Assembly (NCBI GenBank): GCA_035079385.1
Contig: JAVHKY010000043.1
Coordinates: forward strand, 558,001 to 622,000
Length of the DNA stretch: 64,000 nucleotides
Direction: 5' to 3'
Source: Aspidiotus rigidus
Lineage: Eukaryota; Arthropoda; Insecta; Hemiptera; Diaspididae
This document shows, piece after piece, positions 44,646-54,196 of the stretch. The notes under the pieces were generated by a model. That model worked only from the letters and a program-made list of their open reading frames with translations, was not told the origin of the DNA and searched no databases. The translations under genes and the position numbers were made by a program. Each line of letters begins with the position of its first letter. Position 1 is the first letter of the stretch.

Positions 44646-45399
44646 GCTACGAGGCTATAACAGTTGTTTCTAATAAAAAAGAGCTCTACAATCATTTTTT
44701 CCCATACCTTATTCTTAGCATATTATTAGTCTAGTATACTGTATATTAGGATGAGTGGTTCAATTCTTTATCACTTCCGATTTCTGGCATCTCTTAAAGC
44801 TATCTCGAGCTGCTATTCCTCTCGTGCACTCATAAATTGCCTTCACGCTATCATATCACCATTTTCTATGCACACTCCACTCCAAAATTCTTCATCTGGG
44901 AATCCAGCTACAACGAGATCCCGGAAAACTAAAAAAATCGATGTCGAAACGAAAGAAGCAACCAATCACCCAATAGTCAACCCCTCATTCCTTCCCTCAC
45001 GCTTCAACCATTCCAAACGTATTAACAAAATACCTCACTTTTCTAGCTAGAAAATTCGGTAAAAATATATAGCACCCAAGCCCGGTTTACTCGTTAGTGT
45101 AATCTGAAATCCCACTCAAAAAAGCCAGTCCAAATTGAAAATAATCTTTCCATCTCCTGAGACACCTCAAATCAACTATGAACCACTATTAATTATGTGC
45201 CCATACATGAAAAAATGACAAATAAATCAATTATTAATTAAGAGTGAAATCACCCAGGTAGTCTCGCATCAGCACACTTGATGAAGATTAAAAAATTGTA
45301 CTTAATCATTCAAACTCAAGGTTTTCACTAAAATCAGTCGAATAACAAATTAAGAAAAATAAAACGTGAACCCACATTTTGGTCCTCATCCCAACGAAA

Positions 45400-45836
45400 T
45401 TGAAGGCAAGAGGAGGTCATTTTAGCTCGGCTGCGAATAGGCCACACTCGTCTTACTCATACTTATCTTCTCACTAATCTCGCTCCTCCATCATGCCCTC
45501 ACTGTCTCCAAGAAAATTTATCAGTTGATCATTTTATTTTCTCATGCCCCGTCCTGCAACCCACTCGAACCTCCCTAAATATATCTTCCAATATCAATGC
45601 AGCACTAAACAACAACTCCGAAACCATCGACTCAACCCTAACTTATTTACGCATCACTCAATTCTACAACTTCATATAATTCACCAAAAAATTCCGTTCG
45701 ATCGCCACACCAATACGTACCTAATTTAACCTAATTCAAGTAATGTTCTAAAATAAGATTGTAACGCCGAGCAAATAACCCTCGTGCAGTTTATAATGCT
45801 CGTAAAATAATAATAAAAAAAAAAAAAAAAAAAAAA
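45400..45836 (+). pseudogene. LINE 3' fragment (same RNase H-bearing family) with poly-A tail
   Basis: One frame (to the TAA near 45680) reads LARLRIGHTRLTHTYLL, then CPHC..........HFIFSC, a CX2CX8HX4C zinc motif downstream of RNase H in I/Jockey-type LINEs, then LTYLRITQFYNF. A poly-A run of about 22 nt follows at 45815-45836, marking the 3' end. It is 5'-truncated and non-functional. RIGHT corresponds to QIGHT in the 4.77-5.70 kb relic. Confidence 0.75.
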
Positions 45837-46254
45837 CTATTGAGTATGACTAATAATAATGAAAAATAGCTAGAAAAATGAACAACTCGCCATTGCCACT
45901 ATCCGTTCAAAAATAAATTTAACAAAACAAATAAAATTTGACAAAACCAAATTCAACGCTCTAGGGGCTGTGGGAAGCGAGATACAAGTGTACTAAATTT
46001 GAACGAAAAGGTTTCATCAGAAATAAAATCCAATGAACCCTTGGTAAAGAACGAACGAAGAATGAACCTGTCGAATGATGAAAGGTTCTACACAATACAC
46101 GTACTGATAACGAAAGTGGTAAACGTATAGGAAAATCCGCTTCTCCTAACGTAAGCAGCTACTCGCAGCTATTCGTAAGAAGCTACTCGTAATAGTGAAA
46201 AATTTTCAACAAAAGTAAAAATTTCTCGAGAACTACTCATCCGATTTTCAAAAA

Positions 46255-46506
46255 AATTGCAGGTGCACATCTTCAGATATACTACTACAATATGGCCAAG
46301 TTACAAAAAAATCCATCGGGTAGTTTCGGAGGAGTTCCGCGGACAAAAAAATCTTATATATATATAAGGAAACCTGAAATTTTTTTTTATGCTAGTTGTG
46401 ATCTAGGACCCCTAAAACGTCGAGAAAGTTCATTACCCACTCCCCCTGTTGACCTTGCTACGGGTGTAATACCTCACTTTTCTAGTTAGAAAAGTCGGTA
46501 AAAGAG
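46255..46506 (+). repeat. Dispersed repeat family A, longest copy
   Basis: Contains the TTGCAGGTGCACATCTTCAGATA block (also near 37165) followed by TATATAAGGAAACCTGAAATTT, ATCTAGGACCCCTAAAACGT, a CCCACTCCCCCTG box and ACCTCACTTTTCTAGTTAG. It combines segments found separately at 32.7, 37.2, 44.6 and 45.0 kb. Confidence 0.6.
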
Positions 46507-47436
46507 AGAAAAAGAATCTGAAGAAGGTTAATCATCATTCCGGTACACTACCTTGAATTTATACATCACGAAGTAACCAAACAGAACATGCTCAGTGAAT
46601 AATAGGTGTCTAATACTTAATGATAGGTACCTATATTAAAGTCAACTATTGTATTAGTAAGTATATTTGGTCATAGTCACCCGTAATTGCAATAAGAAAA
46701 ACTCACAGTAGGGCAGATGGTACTGCACTCAATTTGCTATTTAAAACTCATACTGAAATATTGTGACTGTATAAATTAAAGACACAGAACGCAGCTTATT
46801 TTGTGTGTACGCAGAAGGATAATGGCGACAAATACGCGACTAGTCGATGGGACGATGCGATATGCAAGCAATTCTAAGCGGATTACCTTCCAACTTCAGC
46901 AAACACGTGGCTAAAAGTTATAGGGTGAATGGAAGCGCTGTTAGCTGGTGGTCGTTTGATAACAGTTTAATATTATCAAATATCTGATTAATTAGTCGCA
47001 TTTCATGGTAAAACAATGGCGGGATTAGTAACGTATGGGTAGGTACCGTCAATCATTGCAATGAAATAATATTATAGCAATTTTAGTCTGTACAGCCTAT
47101 ATAACGGACTTTCATCGAAAAATAGGCCTACAAGTAATCCATGTTTGTTATTCAACTACCTATTGTAAAATACTTCGACGAGAAACTGATGCATTCAAGT
47201 TTTCTACATAATTATAATTTTGAAAAAATTTTCAAAGTAGGTACCTATAACTATTCTAATTATTTGCTAAAAACGAAGAACTTTTTGGCACTGCCGTCAA
47301 ATGAAGTTTTTTTGTTTTAAAAACGGAAGCCCGACGTTTCGGAGAAAACGTTCTCCTTTTACGAGGGATAAAATACTACTGAGAGTACCTACAAATAAAA
47401 ATAAAATCTGGATACAGTACAGAGAAAACACAGGAA

Positions 47437-48051
47437 CTACCTACGTACAGTTATCGATGATGTAGGTAATCTACTTAATATAGGAGAGAAGGTATCATTC
47501 AACTTGTTGACGTCCGATCTGAAATTCACTCTGTTCTTTTCTTTTCTTATTTCAATTGCTTCCTTAATCTTTCTCTTGACGATATTCTTCTCGAAGCCAA
47601 GGATGGAAGCTTTCTGGAAATTGAACGAATGGCACTCCTCCTCCGAATGGACACATAAGGCCGTTTTCTTCATCTTACTTTTAATGTCGTACGTATGTTG
47701 TTTGAGTCGATTTTTTAAAAGTTGACCTGTTTCACCGATATATTGGCCATCATAATATGAACAGGGGATTTTGTAGACCAAACCTGAACAATCACCTGGA
47801 GGAACAGGATCTTTTACATGAGAGAAAAATTTACTATTAAGATTATGATTACTAAAAGAAATTCGAATGTTAGGATCGGCCTTACAAAGATATTTTTTCA
47901 ACATTAAACTGGCCGTGCCAATGTAAGGGATGGAGAAAAATTTCTCCTTATTTTTATGTACGGAGAGAGAGTGATTATTACTAGGTAGTCTAGAATGGTT
48001 AATAGAAAAAAAATTTAAAAACAGATTTAATGAAGTGACCAGGATAGTCAT
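47437..48051 (-). CDS. Penelope C-terminal GIY-YIG endonuclease region
   Basis: 204 codons open on the minus strand. After a linker the GIY-YIG module reads CSGLVYKIPCSYYDGQYIGE, then TGQLLKNRLKQH, with H and E residues downstream (ECHSFNFQKASILG). The spacing LVYKIPC...YIGETG is the form seen in Penelope-like elements, where the nuclease nicks target DNA for priming. It ends at the stop near 47437. The upstream RT is in other frames, so the domain is open but its full ORF is broken. Confidence 0.85.
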   Translation of the reverse strand: MTILVTSLNLFLNFFSINHSRLPSNNHSLSVHKNKEKFFSIPYIGTASLMLKKYLCKADPNIRISFSNHNLNSKFFSHVKDPVPPGDCSGLVYKIPCSYYDGQYIGETGQLLKNRLKQHTYDIKSKMKKTALCVHSEEECHSFNFQKASILGFEKNIVKRKIKEAIEIRKEKNRVNFRSDVNKLNDTFSPILSRLPTSSITVRR

Positions 48052-48117
48052 TACCTACTCTTAAGGAGTTCACAAAATTTACTTTTAATCTCTGTATGAA
48101 AAATTTTGTCAGAAATA

Positions 48118-48960
48118 TTAAGGCGATACATCAAAAGTGATCTGGCAGTGAGTGTTAAATTTAACTTGAAAGGGGAGATTAGAATTAAAATTAATAATAC
48201 GTCCAGAATAAGTTTGTTTACAAAAATGTCTAAAAATAAGTCCAGATTCACGTTTAATAATAGAAATGTCCCAGAAATTAATGATACCGTCCTTCTCCTT
48301 TTCGCACGTAAAAATTAGCCGTTCATGAAACGCATTCATAGTGTTCATAACCTCATCAACAAGATTCTTATTAACTACGGTATACATAAACTGTCGTCAA
48401 CATATTTGCTAAAGTATTTAATTTGGAAATTATTTTTTAACGAAATGAAAAGTTTGTCTAAAACTAATTCCGTTACGATTGGCGAGAGGGGGCTCCCCAT
48501 AGCCATACCCTCTATCTGTGAGTAGTAAACACCTTCGTAGCAGCAGTAGCCTTTGCTTAAGCAGAATTTTACAGCATCGAGGAAGGATTCTTCATCTATC
48601 GAGGTGTGAGGTTGTATGTCATCCCATCTTTCTTGATGACCTCAAGAGCAAGCGTAACAGGAACATTGGTAAATAACGCAACGGCATCAAACGAAACCAA
48701 AATGTCGTCTTCTTCCAGTAAGATGTCCTTCAAATCCGAAATAAGATGTGTGGTATTACGGACATTGAGCGATTCATTGGAAATACACGAAAGAATCTGG
48801 GAGAGGAATTTGGATAGATTGTAAGTAGGAGAGTTAATGAAAGCTACTACGGGATGGAGGGGGAAGTCAGTCTTATGGATTTTAGGCAGTCCATAAAACC
48901 GAAGAGCGACACTAACATATGTAGTAAGGAACGATTTGAGCTGAGATTCAATGAGATTCT
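48118..48960 (-). pseudogene. Penelope reverse transcriptase, truncated and frameshifted
   Basis: Minus-strand motifs in order: RFYGLPKIHK (about 48880), SFDAVALFTNVP (48640-48680), EGMAMGSPLSPIVTE (48480-48520), KYVDDSL with the YVDD catalytic motif (about 48395-48415), then TCEKEKDGIINFWDI and an FRHFCKQTYSG segment (48190-48320). Frameshifts occur near 48385 and around 48540-48600. The N-terminal RT part is lost at the junction with the inverted copy (48960). Confidence 0.85.
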
Positions 48961-48981
48961 CCTCCAGGTGATTGTTCAGGT

Positions 48982-49308
48982 TTGGTGTACAAAATCCCCT
49001 GTTCATATTATGATGGTCAATATATCGGTGAAACAGGTCAACTTTTAAAAAATCGACTCAAACAACATATGTACGACATTAAAAGTAAGATGAAGAAAAC
49101 GGCCTTTTGTGTCCATTCGGAGGAGGAGTGCCATTCGTTCAATTTCCAGAAAGCTTCCATCCTTGGCTTCGAGAAGAATATCGTCAAGAGAAAGATTAAG
49201 GAAGCAATTGAAATAAGGAAAGAAAAGAACAGGGTGAATTTCAGATCGGACGTCAACAAGTTGAATGATACCTTCTCTCCTATATTAAGTAGATTACATC
49301 ATCGATAA
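48982..49308 (+). CDS. Second, inverted copy of the Penelope GIY-YIG region
   Basis: 108 codons, nearly identical to the minus-strand GIY-YIG region (YKIPCSYYDGQYIGE...LKNRLKQH), differing by a few substitutions (Tyr/Met and Phe/Leu changes). It is part of the right inverted arm; no RT precedes it. Probably not expressed as a functional protein. Confidence 0.8.
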   Translation: MVYKIPCSYYDGQYIGETGQLLKNRLKQHMYDIKSKMKKTAFCVHSEEECHSFNFQKASILGFEKNIVKRKIKEAIEIRKEKNRVNFRSDVNKLNDTFSPILSRLHHR

Positions 49309-49534
49309 CTGTACGTAGTTTCTGTTTTTTCTCTGTACTGTATCCAGATTTTATTTTTATTTGTAGGTACTCTCAGTAGTATTTTATCCCTCGTAAAAGG
49401 AGAACGTTTTCTCCGAAACGTCGGGCTTCCGTTTTTAAAATAAAAAAACTTCATTCGACGGCAGTGCCAAAAAGTTCTTCGTTTTTAGTGAAATATTCCG
49501 TCGAGAATAATACCTATTTTGACTAATTATTTGC

Positions 49535-49947
49535 GTTAAACGACGAATGTTTTTTTTTTTTTTTTTCCTTTAATAATAAAGTGCATATTTTTCAATTAAT
49601 TCTCTTCATCAATCAAAGAAGTGCTACGATAATTCTAATCCAAAAATGACTTCTGAAAATATTGTATCTTAACGCTACTCTCCACATCAGTACTTTGTGT
49701 CGTAAAATAATTATATGATCGAAATACCAACCTATCAGGACTTCAATGTCGATGATGATAGGTAATACTGTAATTTTTGGAAAGAGACAAAAGGATTGGG
49801 TAATCATCCTCGCACAACAATCACCCACCAATACGAGTACGTTCACCAACACCACTACACACATGCTAATTCGCCGCTAAATAATACGGCTTAATTTCGT
49901 TTTATTCTATACTGAGCTGGACTGGAGCTAATGTACCTAGATACGAA
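49535..49947. other. Spacer between the two Penelope insertions
   Basis: Poly-T run near 49550-49566; no gene. A minus frame at 49613-49864 has no recognisable domain. Confidence 0.4.
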
Positions 49948-50139
49948 ATAATAATTTTTCGAAAAAGGGTTTTTCAATTGTACAAATCTACTTTATTAGT
50001 TGCTTATTCAAGAGTACTTTCGGGTGTTATCCCATCATCAGTCGTGTCGCAACTCTGGGCCAGGGAGTCTTTGGGAAAATGGAAACAAAGAAAGGAACCC
50101 ATGATAGCATAGTGAGAAAGTACTCCGGATCGATACCAT

Positions 50140-50623
50140 ATATATAGGAAAGTACACAAACAAGGTGATAAAGGCGTTCAATGGCTACGATGTGAATGTG
50201 GGTATCCAGAATAACCAACCCATGGTGAAGAGAATCAGCAATGACCAGACGGAACAAAAGGACAAGGAAAGCTTGAGCGGAGTGTAAAAGCTCAGTTGTG
50301 AACAGTGCGAGGGGATCTTTATCGGTGAGACTGGGAGAAAGTTTGAGATCAGGAGAAAGGAGCACAAAACGTCGAGGGAGAAAGAAGATGGCAAATCACT
50401 GTTTGGGAAACACTGTAACGAGGGAAACCACGATGGAGAGGGAATATTTGAAGTCATACACGTAGAGAATCGCACAAAGAGAAGAAAACTCTGGGAACAA
50501 ATGGAGATTGCAAAAGCCAAGAGGAAGAAAGCCTGCCTCTTGAACAATGTAATCACATTTGACAGCGAAAAATTATTCGGCCTGGTGATTGGACGAGAGA
50601 AGAAGAACGAAACCAACCAATGA
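50140..50623 (+). pseudogene. Penelope GIY-YIG ORF relic of element 2
   Basis: An open frame from about 50140 reads a linker (KAFNGYDVNVGIQNN), then after an in-frame TAA at 50285-50287 continues KLSCEQCEGIFIGETGRKF..RRKEHK (50288-50370) with FGKHCNEGNH downstream, and ends at TGA 50621-50623. CEQC..IFIGETGR...R..EH is the Penelope-type GIY-YIG signature with its preceding cysteines. The RT is entirely missing. Minus-strand frames here are shadows. Confidence 0.8.
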
Positions 50624-50866
50624 GATGGCAGGAATCCAGGTAGCCAATAGAAACGCAGCATTTAGAACAATAGATTGAACCAATCACAAAGCAGTATGTT
50701 TTAGCCAATAAGAACACAATGTCATATTATTGTAAGAATAAGTTTCTAAGAAGTGAACAAGTCACAACACAGCATTGTTATAGCCAATAAGATCACAGTG
50801 TTATACTATAAAAACTCATGGTTAAGGCCTTGTTCTCCAGTTGCAACACAACTGATGAGAGTTGCG

Positions 50867-50908
50867 ACACAACTGATGATGGGATAACACCTGAAAGTAC
50901 TCTTGAAT
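50867..50908 (+). ncRNA. Hammerhead-ribozyme-like motif, right end of Penelope element 2
   Basis: CTGATGA at 50873-50879, a stem II of GGG.../..CCT type, GAAA at 50893-50896, the self-complementary stem III AGTACT, and TC at 50901-50902. A second CTGATGA lies 13 bp upstream (50860) in a short tandem duplication. The inverted left end (complement of about 49985-50032) has the same core with a fully paired GGG/CCC stem II. Confidence 0.6.
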
Positions 50909-51014
50909 AAGCAACTAATAAAGTAGATTTGTACAATTGAAAAACCCTTTTTCAATACTAGTGCTCTACTTACACCTCACTCACTCATTATGAATTCCGA
51001 TAATAATTTTTCGA

Positions 51015-52696
51015 CGCTGCAACTGAATTAATTACATCAAATAAAACTCACGAGTTGTGGATTTTTTTCTTCTTCGCCGATCATCTCGGAAACAAACAGA
51101 GAAATGCCCATCACAATTCAAACAAATGGTTGAAATTTTTTAGATTTAATATGATAGGTATCTACTCGCCGGGAAAAACTGATGCCGATGACATTTTGCC
51201 AAATTCTTGACAGAACAACTGACCACAAACACTTTTCGAAATTTGATCAATCAGAACGCTTACAAAATGGCAATATACGGTGCTATTCGTTGCAAAAATG
51301 GCATTGCTATGGCATCGACAAAATTTTTCTCAGCAAATACTAACCTAACCTACATAAGGCTTTTCTAGCACTCCATATCGCATATTTATTCTCCTACGTG
51401 TGTAGTGTTTCTTAACGTTGATCTTATGGGTGTTGCTGGTTGCGTATCTATGTCACTTCCAGGGGGTTTGCCATAAGAGCAATATTAGAAACACCACCAG
51501 ATTGATAATTTTTTTTCAACATTTTTTTTTTATAATATGGTAGAATAAGGTATGCTATATGGAATACTGGAAACGCCTTATAGGTATTCAACAAACGTTC
51601 GATAAGCTCGGCAAAATTCTTACGTACACCTAATTACTCGTATCCTCTTTGCTCAGAAAGAATTATCGTAAATAGGGAGGTCGTTTTGAATAATACTTAC
51701 GGTAAAATTTTTCCTCAAGTAATTACTTATATCATCATTATATTAATTCAGTAGGCTTAGATATCTTACCGGTACCTATACCGATATTGTTGTAAAGATT
51801 GTTTTCTCATATAGCTACTGTTATAAGATGAATTTTATCAAAATTTCAATCTGGCTTGTCTTCTCTATTTAGCGATGAACATTTCAACGAGAAATCTATC
51901 TATTTTTAAGAGAAGAAAATAAGAGCGGGAGAGAAAAAGAAAGGAAATCGATGAAGGTTTGATGATGGTGTGGTATCAAACAGTATTTCAACTTTTCGGG
52001 TGCTTTCATTCTGTTTCTTTCTCTTTCTCTTTCTCTTTTTTTTTTCTTTCTTTCTTTTCTTTTTGTAGGAGTATTGTGTGGTATAAACTAATGGTATTTT
52101 TATTCTGATGAGTGTGCTTTATAACATTCAAAAAGAAATGGCTCAATCACGATGGTTAGCAATTTGAGATTCATCTTCTATCGTGTCACAATACACGCTC
52201 GTTTATCAATGTGTCTCAGGCCTTTACAGTTTGCTATTTGCCCAAATGGTCTACGAGTTATTCATTCTTTTACTTACGAACGCTTTTATATTTTTCTGCT
52301 CAGCACTGCCGCTATATTTTTTTTCTGGTCAATTTGCAACTTTTGGTTTCCCGATCTTACACCATAGTTTGGAAAAGTATTCAGGATTTACTGGATAATC
52401 TTGAAAATGGAAAAGAGAAAGTAAAAATTTCGACTCATCCTTCTAAATCTGCAAAAACACTGTGACTTAATCGTTATAAATATGAGGCTAGAGGCGCAAG
52501 CACAATTTTTCATTCTAAAACAGTTTCAAAACGTACAAAAGACGCAAACCACCGTTTCTCGCGAGGCGAGGCATAAAGAAAGCAGAACGAATTAGAAATA
52601 CAATTTTATCTCTATATTCCGGGTACGTTTTAAATGTTAGGTTCCACTTTCTTCTATAGGTTTGCATACCTACCTCTTTTTAGATTAGCTGGGCTT
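51015..52696. other. Intergenic, AT-rich
   Basis: Pyrimidine-rich CTTT repeats near 52010-52065. Three overlapping hydrophobic frames at 52152-52465 cannot be separated into a convincing gene. Confidence 0.4.
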
Positions 52697-53696
52697 ACCT
52701 GGGTAATTTCGCCAAAAGTGGGAATATTGGGTATCTAATTTTTCGAGTTTTTGATTGCTGTTTTTTTACCTTTTTTTTTTTGTAAATTAATTAGTTAACC
52801 CCTCCAGATCACATATCCGTATTCAGGTCTACATTTTTTTCTCTCAAATGAAAACGTGAAATTGGTCCATATGTACATATCATTATTGGTCGAGATTATC
52901 ATTACCGTGGAAGCAAAAAATGACTGAGGACACGGTAATGAGAAACACGGTAATGAGATTTCCGAAGAAAGTCAGTTCGGTCACAAGCTACAGTGTAGCT
53001 AGCATCAACACTTCAGTTGGAAATGATAGACGCTTACAGATGGAATACGCTAAGGGAAAAAAATATTTCTCCAACTTACCTCCAGAGGATTAATTCATCG
53101 ACACGGTAATGAAAACTGAAAATGGACAAGCCCATCCGTCATTACTCGAAGGAGTCTCGACTTGTACTGACTTGTACCATCAGATCCAAATCGCACTAGC
53201 GTGATGCAATAATGATGCAACAGCTGAACCAACTTCTTAGAATTATATTAACCCAACCTTATCACTTGGTGTTGCTGGATTTTCATACACACACGGTAAT
53301 GAGAAAAAAAGTGGGGACATACGATTTTGAACAGAAGATGTGCTCTCGCTTCCTACGGTGTGTTTTTTTGTAGTAGTTTCTCAGTGTTCTTTTTCCAGGA
53401 AAGCGGTATCTTTCAAACTCACACGTTATTAGCTCATCAGTATTATGCCTATCGTCGCCATGAGCCAACAATAAAAAAAGATCGTATTGAAGACATGCCA
53501 CGGTAATGAGAAAACGGACTTTCGGATTAATTTTTTGGGGGGGAAGGGGGCTAGTACTTGATTTCGAAAATGAATGGTTTTGTCCTACATTTAATGTTGT
53601 TTAGCGAGAGAGATTTGAAACTTATAAAATATCATGATTTAGACTGTCAATTTGCTGAAGACTTAATACTCCCAACGTCGGCGAAATTACCCACCT
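52697..53696. mobile_element. Non-autonomous TIR element, 992 bp, 4-bp TSD
   Basis: TIRs GGGTAATTTCGCC (52701-52713) and the complement (53680-53692), with further pairing TGGGA.TATT inside, flanked by ACCT on both sides (52697-52700 and 53693-53696). The interior has five or more CACGGTAATGA(G/A) motifs (about 52930, 52949, 53100, 53292 and 53500) plus an inverted one near 52903. No transposase. A 4-bp TSD suggests Sola/Chapaev-type groups, without proof. Confidence 0.75.
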
Positions 53697-53972
53697 ACTG
53701 TTAGGTATAAGCAACATAAATGATTTATTTATTTGTTTATCATACGAGTACTTCTTCAAATAGGAACATGCATAGTTCGATAATTGATATTTCTTCTCAT
53801 CGGAGAGGGACGTGAAAGCAACTTTCAGTGCGTATCCAGATCTAACTTCTTCGAAAAGAGAACAGAAAAAGGAATAAACCCACGCATAGGTTGTTTCATT
53901 CTAAATTTGAAACGTGGGAGAAGGTAAGCTGGAGGGGAAAGGTTTCGTTCGATAAGGAAAGAATAAAAAGCA

Positions 53973-54196
53973 CACTGAGAAAAATTTTGGTGGTACTTTT
54001 AACTGAAAAACATAGTAAAGCCGGTCCAGTCGAAGATTATGGTTATAACGACTGAAAAATGTAGTTATACTTACGAGAAAAAGTAGTGAATAAAACTAAA
54101 TATTACTGAAATTGCTCAGTTGTTTTTACTAAAAAATCGTGACTGGACCGGCTTTACTATGTTCTTAGTCAAATTTACTATAGTTTTTTCTCCGTG
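53973..54196. mobile_element. MITE candidate, 224 bp
   Basis: Ends CACTGAGAAAAA and CACGGAGAAAAA (inverted), with internal perfect pairing of CATAGTAAAGCCGGTCCAGTC (54010-54030) and its complement (about 54140-54160). The interior is AT-rich and non-coding. No convincing TSD. Confidence 0.7.

Larger units (their letters stand above)
47256..49534 (-). mobile_element. Penelope-like element 1, inverted-duplicate structure, 12-bp TSD
   Basis: Direct repeats CTAATTATTTGC at 47256-47267 and 49523-49534 bracket the insertion. The minus-strand body runs from about 48960 down to 47268 (partial RT, GIY-YIG, 3' terminal region). From 48960 to 49488 a second copy of the GIY-YIG domain and 3' terminal region lies in plus orientation, so arms of roughly 530 bp are inverted repeats. 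An unpaired 34-nt tail (49489-49522) separates the right arm from the TSD; a short unpaired tail is a described Penelope feature. Confidence 0.85.
49948..51014 (+). mobile_element. Penelope-like element 2, inverted 3' ends, 15-bp TSD
   Basis: Direct repeats ATAATAATTTTTCGA at 49948-49962 and 51000-51014. The left end (49963 to about 50058) is the inverted complement of the right end (about 50858-50952), and a 47-nt unpaired tail (50953-50999) precedes the right TSD. Between them is a plus-strand GIY-YIG relic. It belongs to a different Penelope family from element 1. Confidence 0.85.

Noticed and set aside
50027..50661. Minus-strand frames of 112 and 158 codons
   Set aside because: They are antisense to the plus-strand GIY-YIG relic, which has recognisable catalytic-domain motifs.
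52152..52465. Hydrophobic overlapping frames resembling an odorant-receptor C-terminal exon
   Set aside because: Three frames are equally open and none shows the conserved receptor terminus or convincing splice sites.
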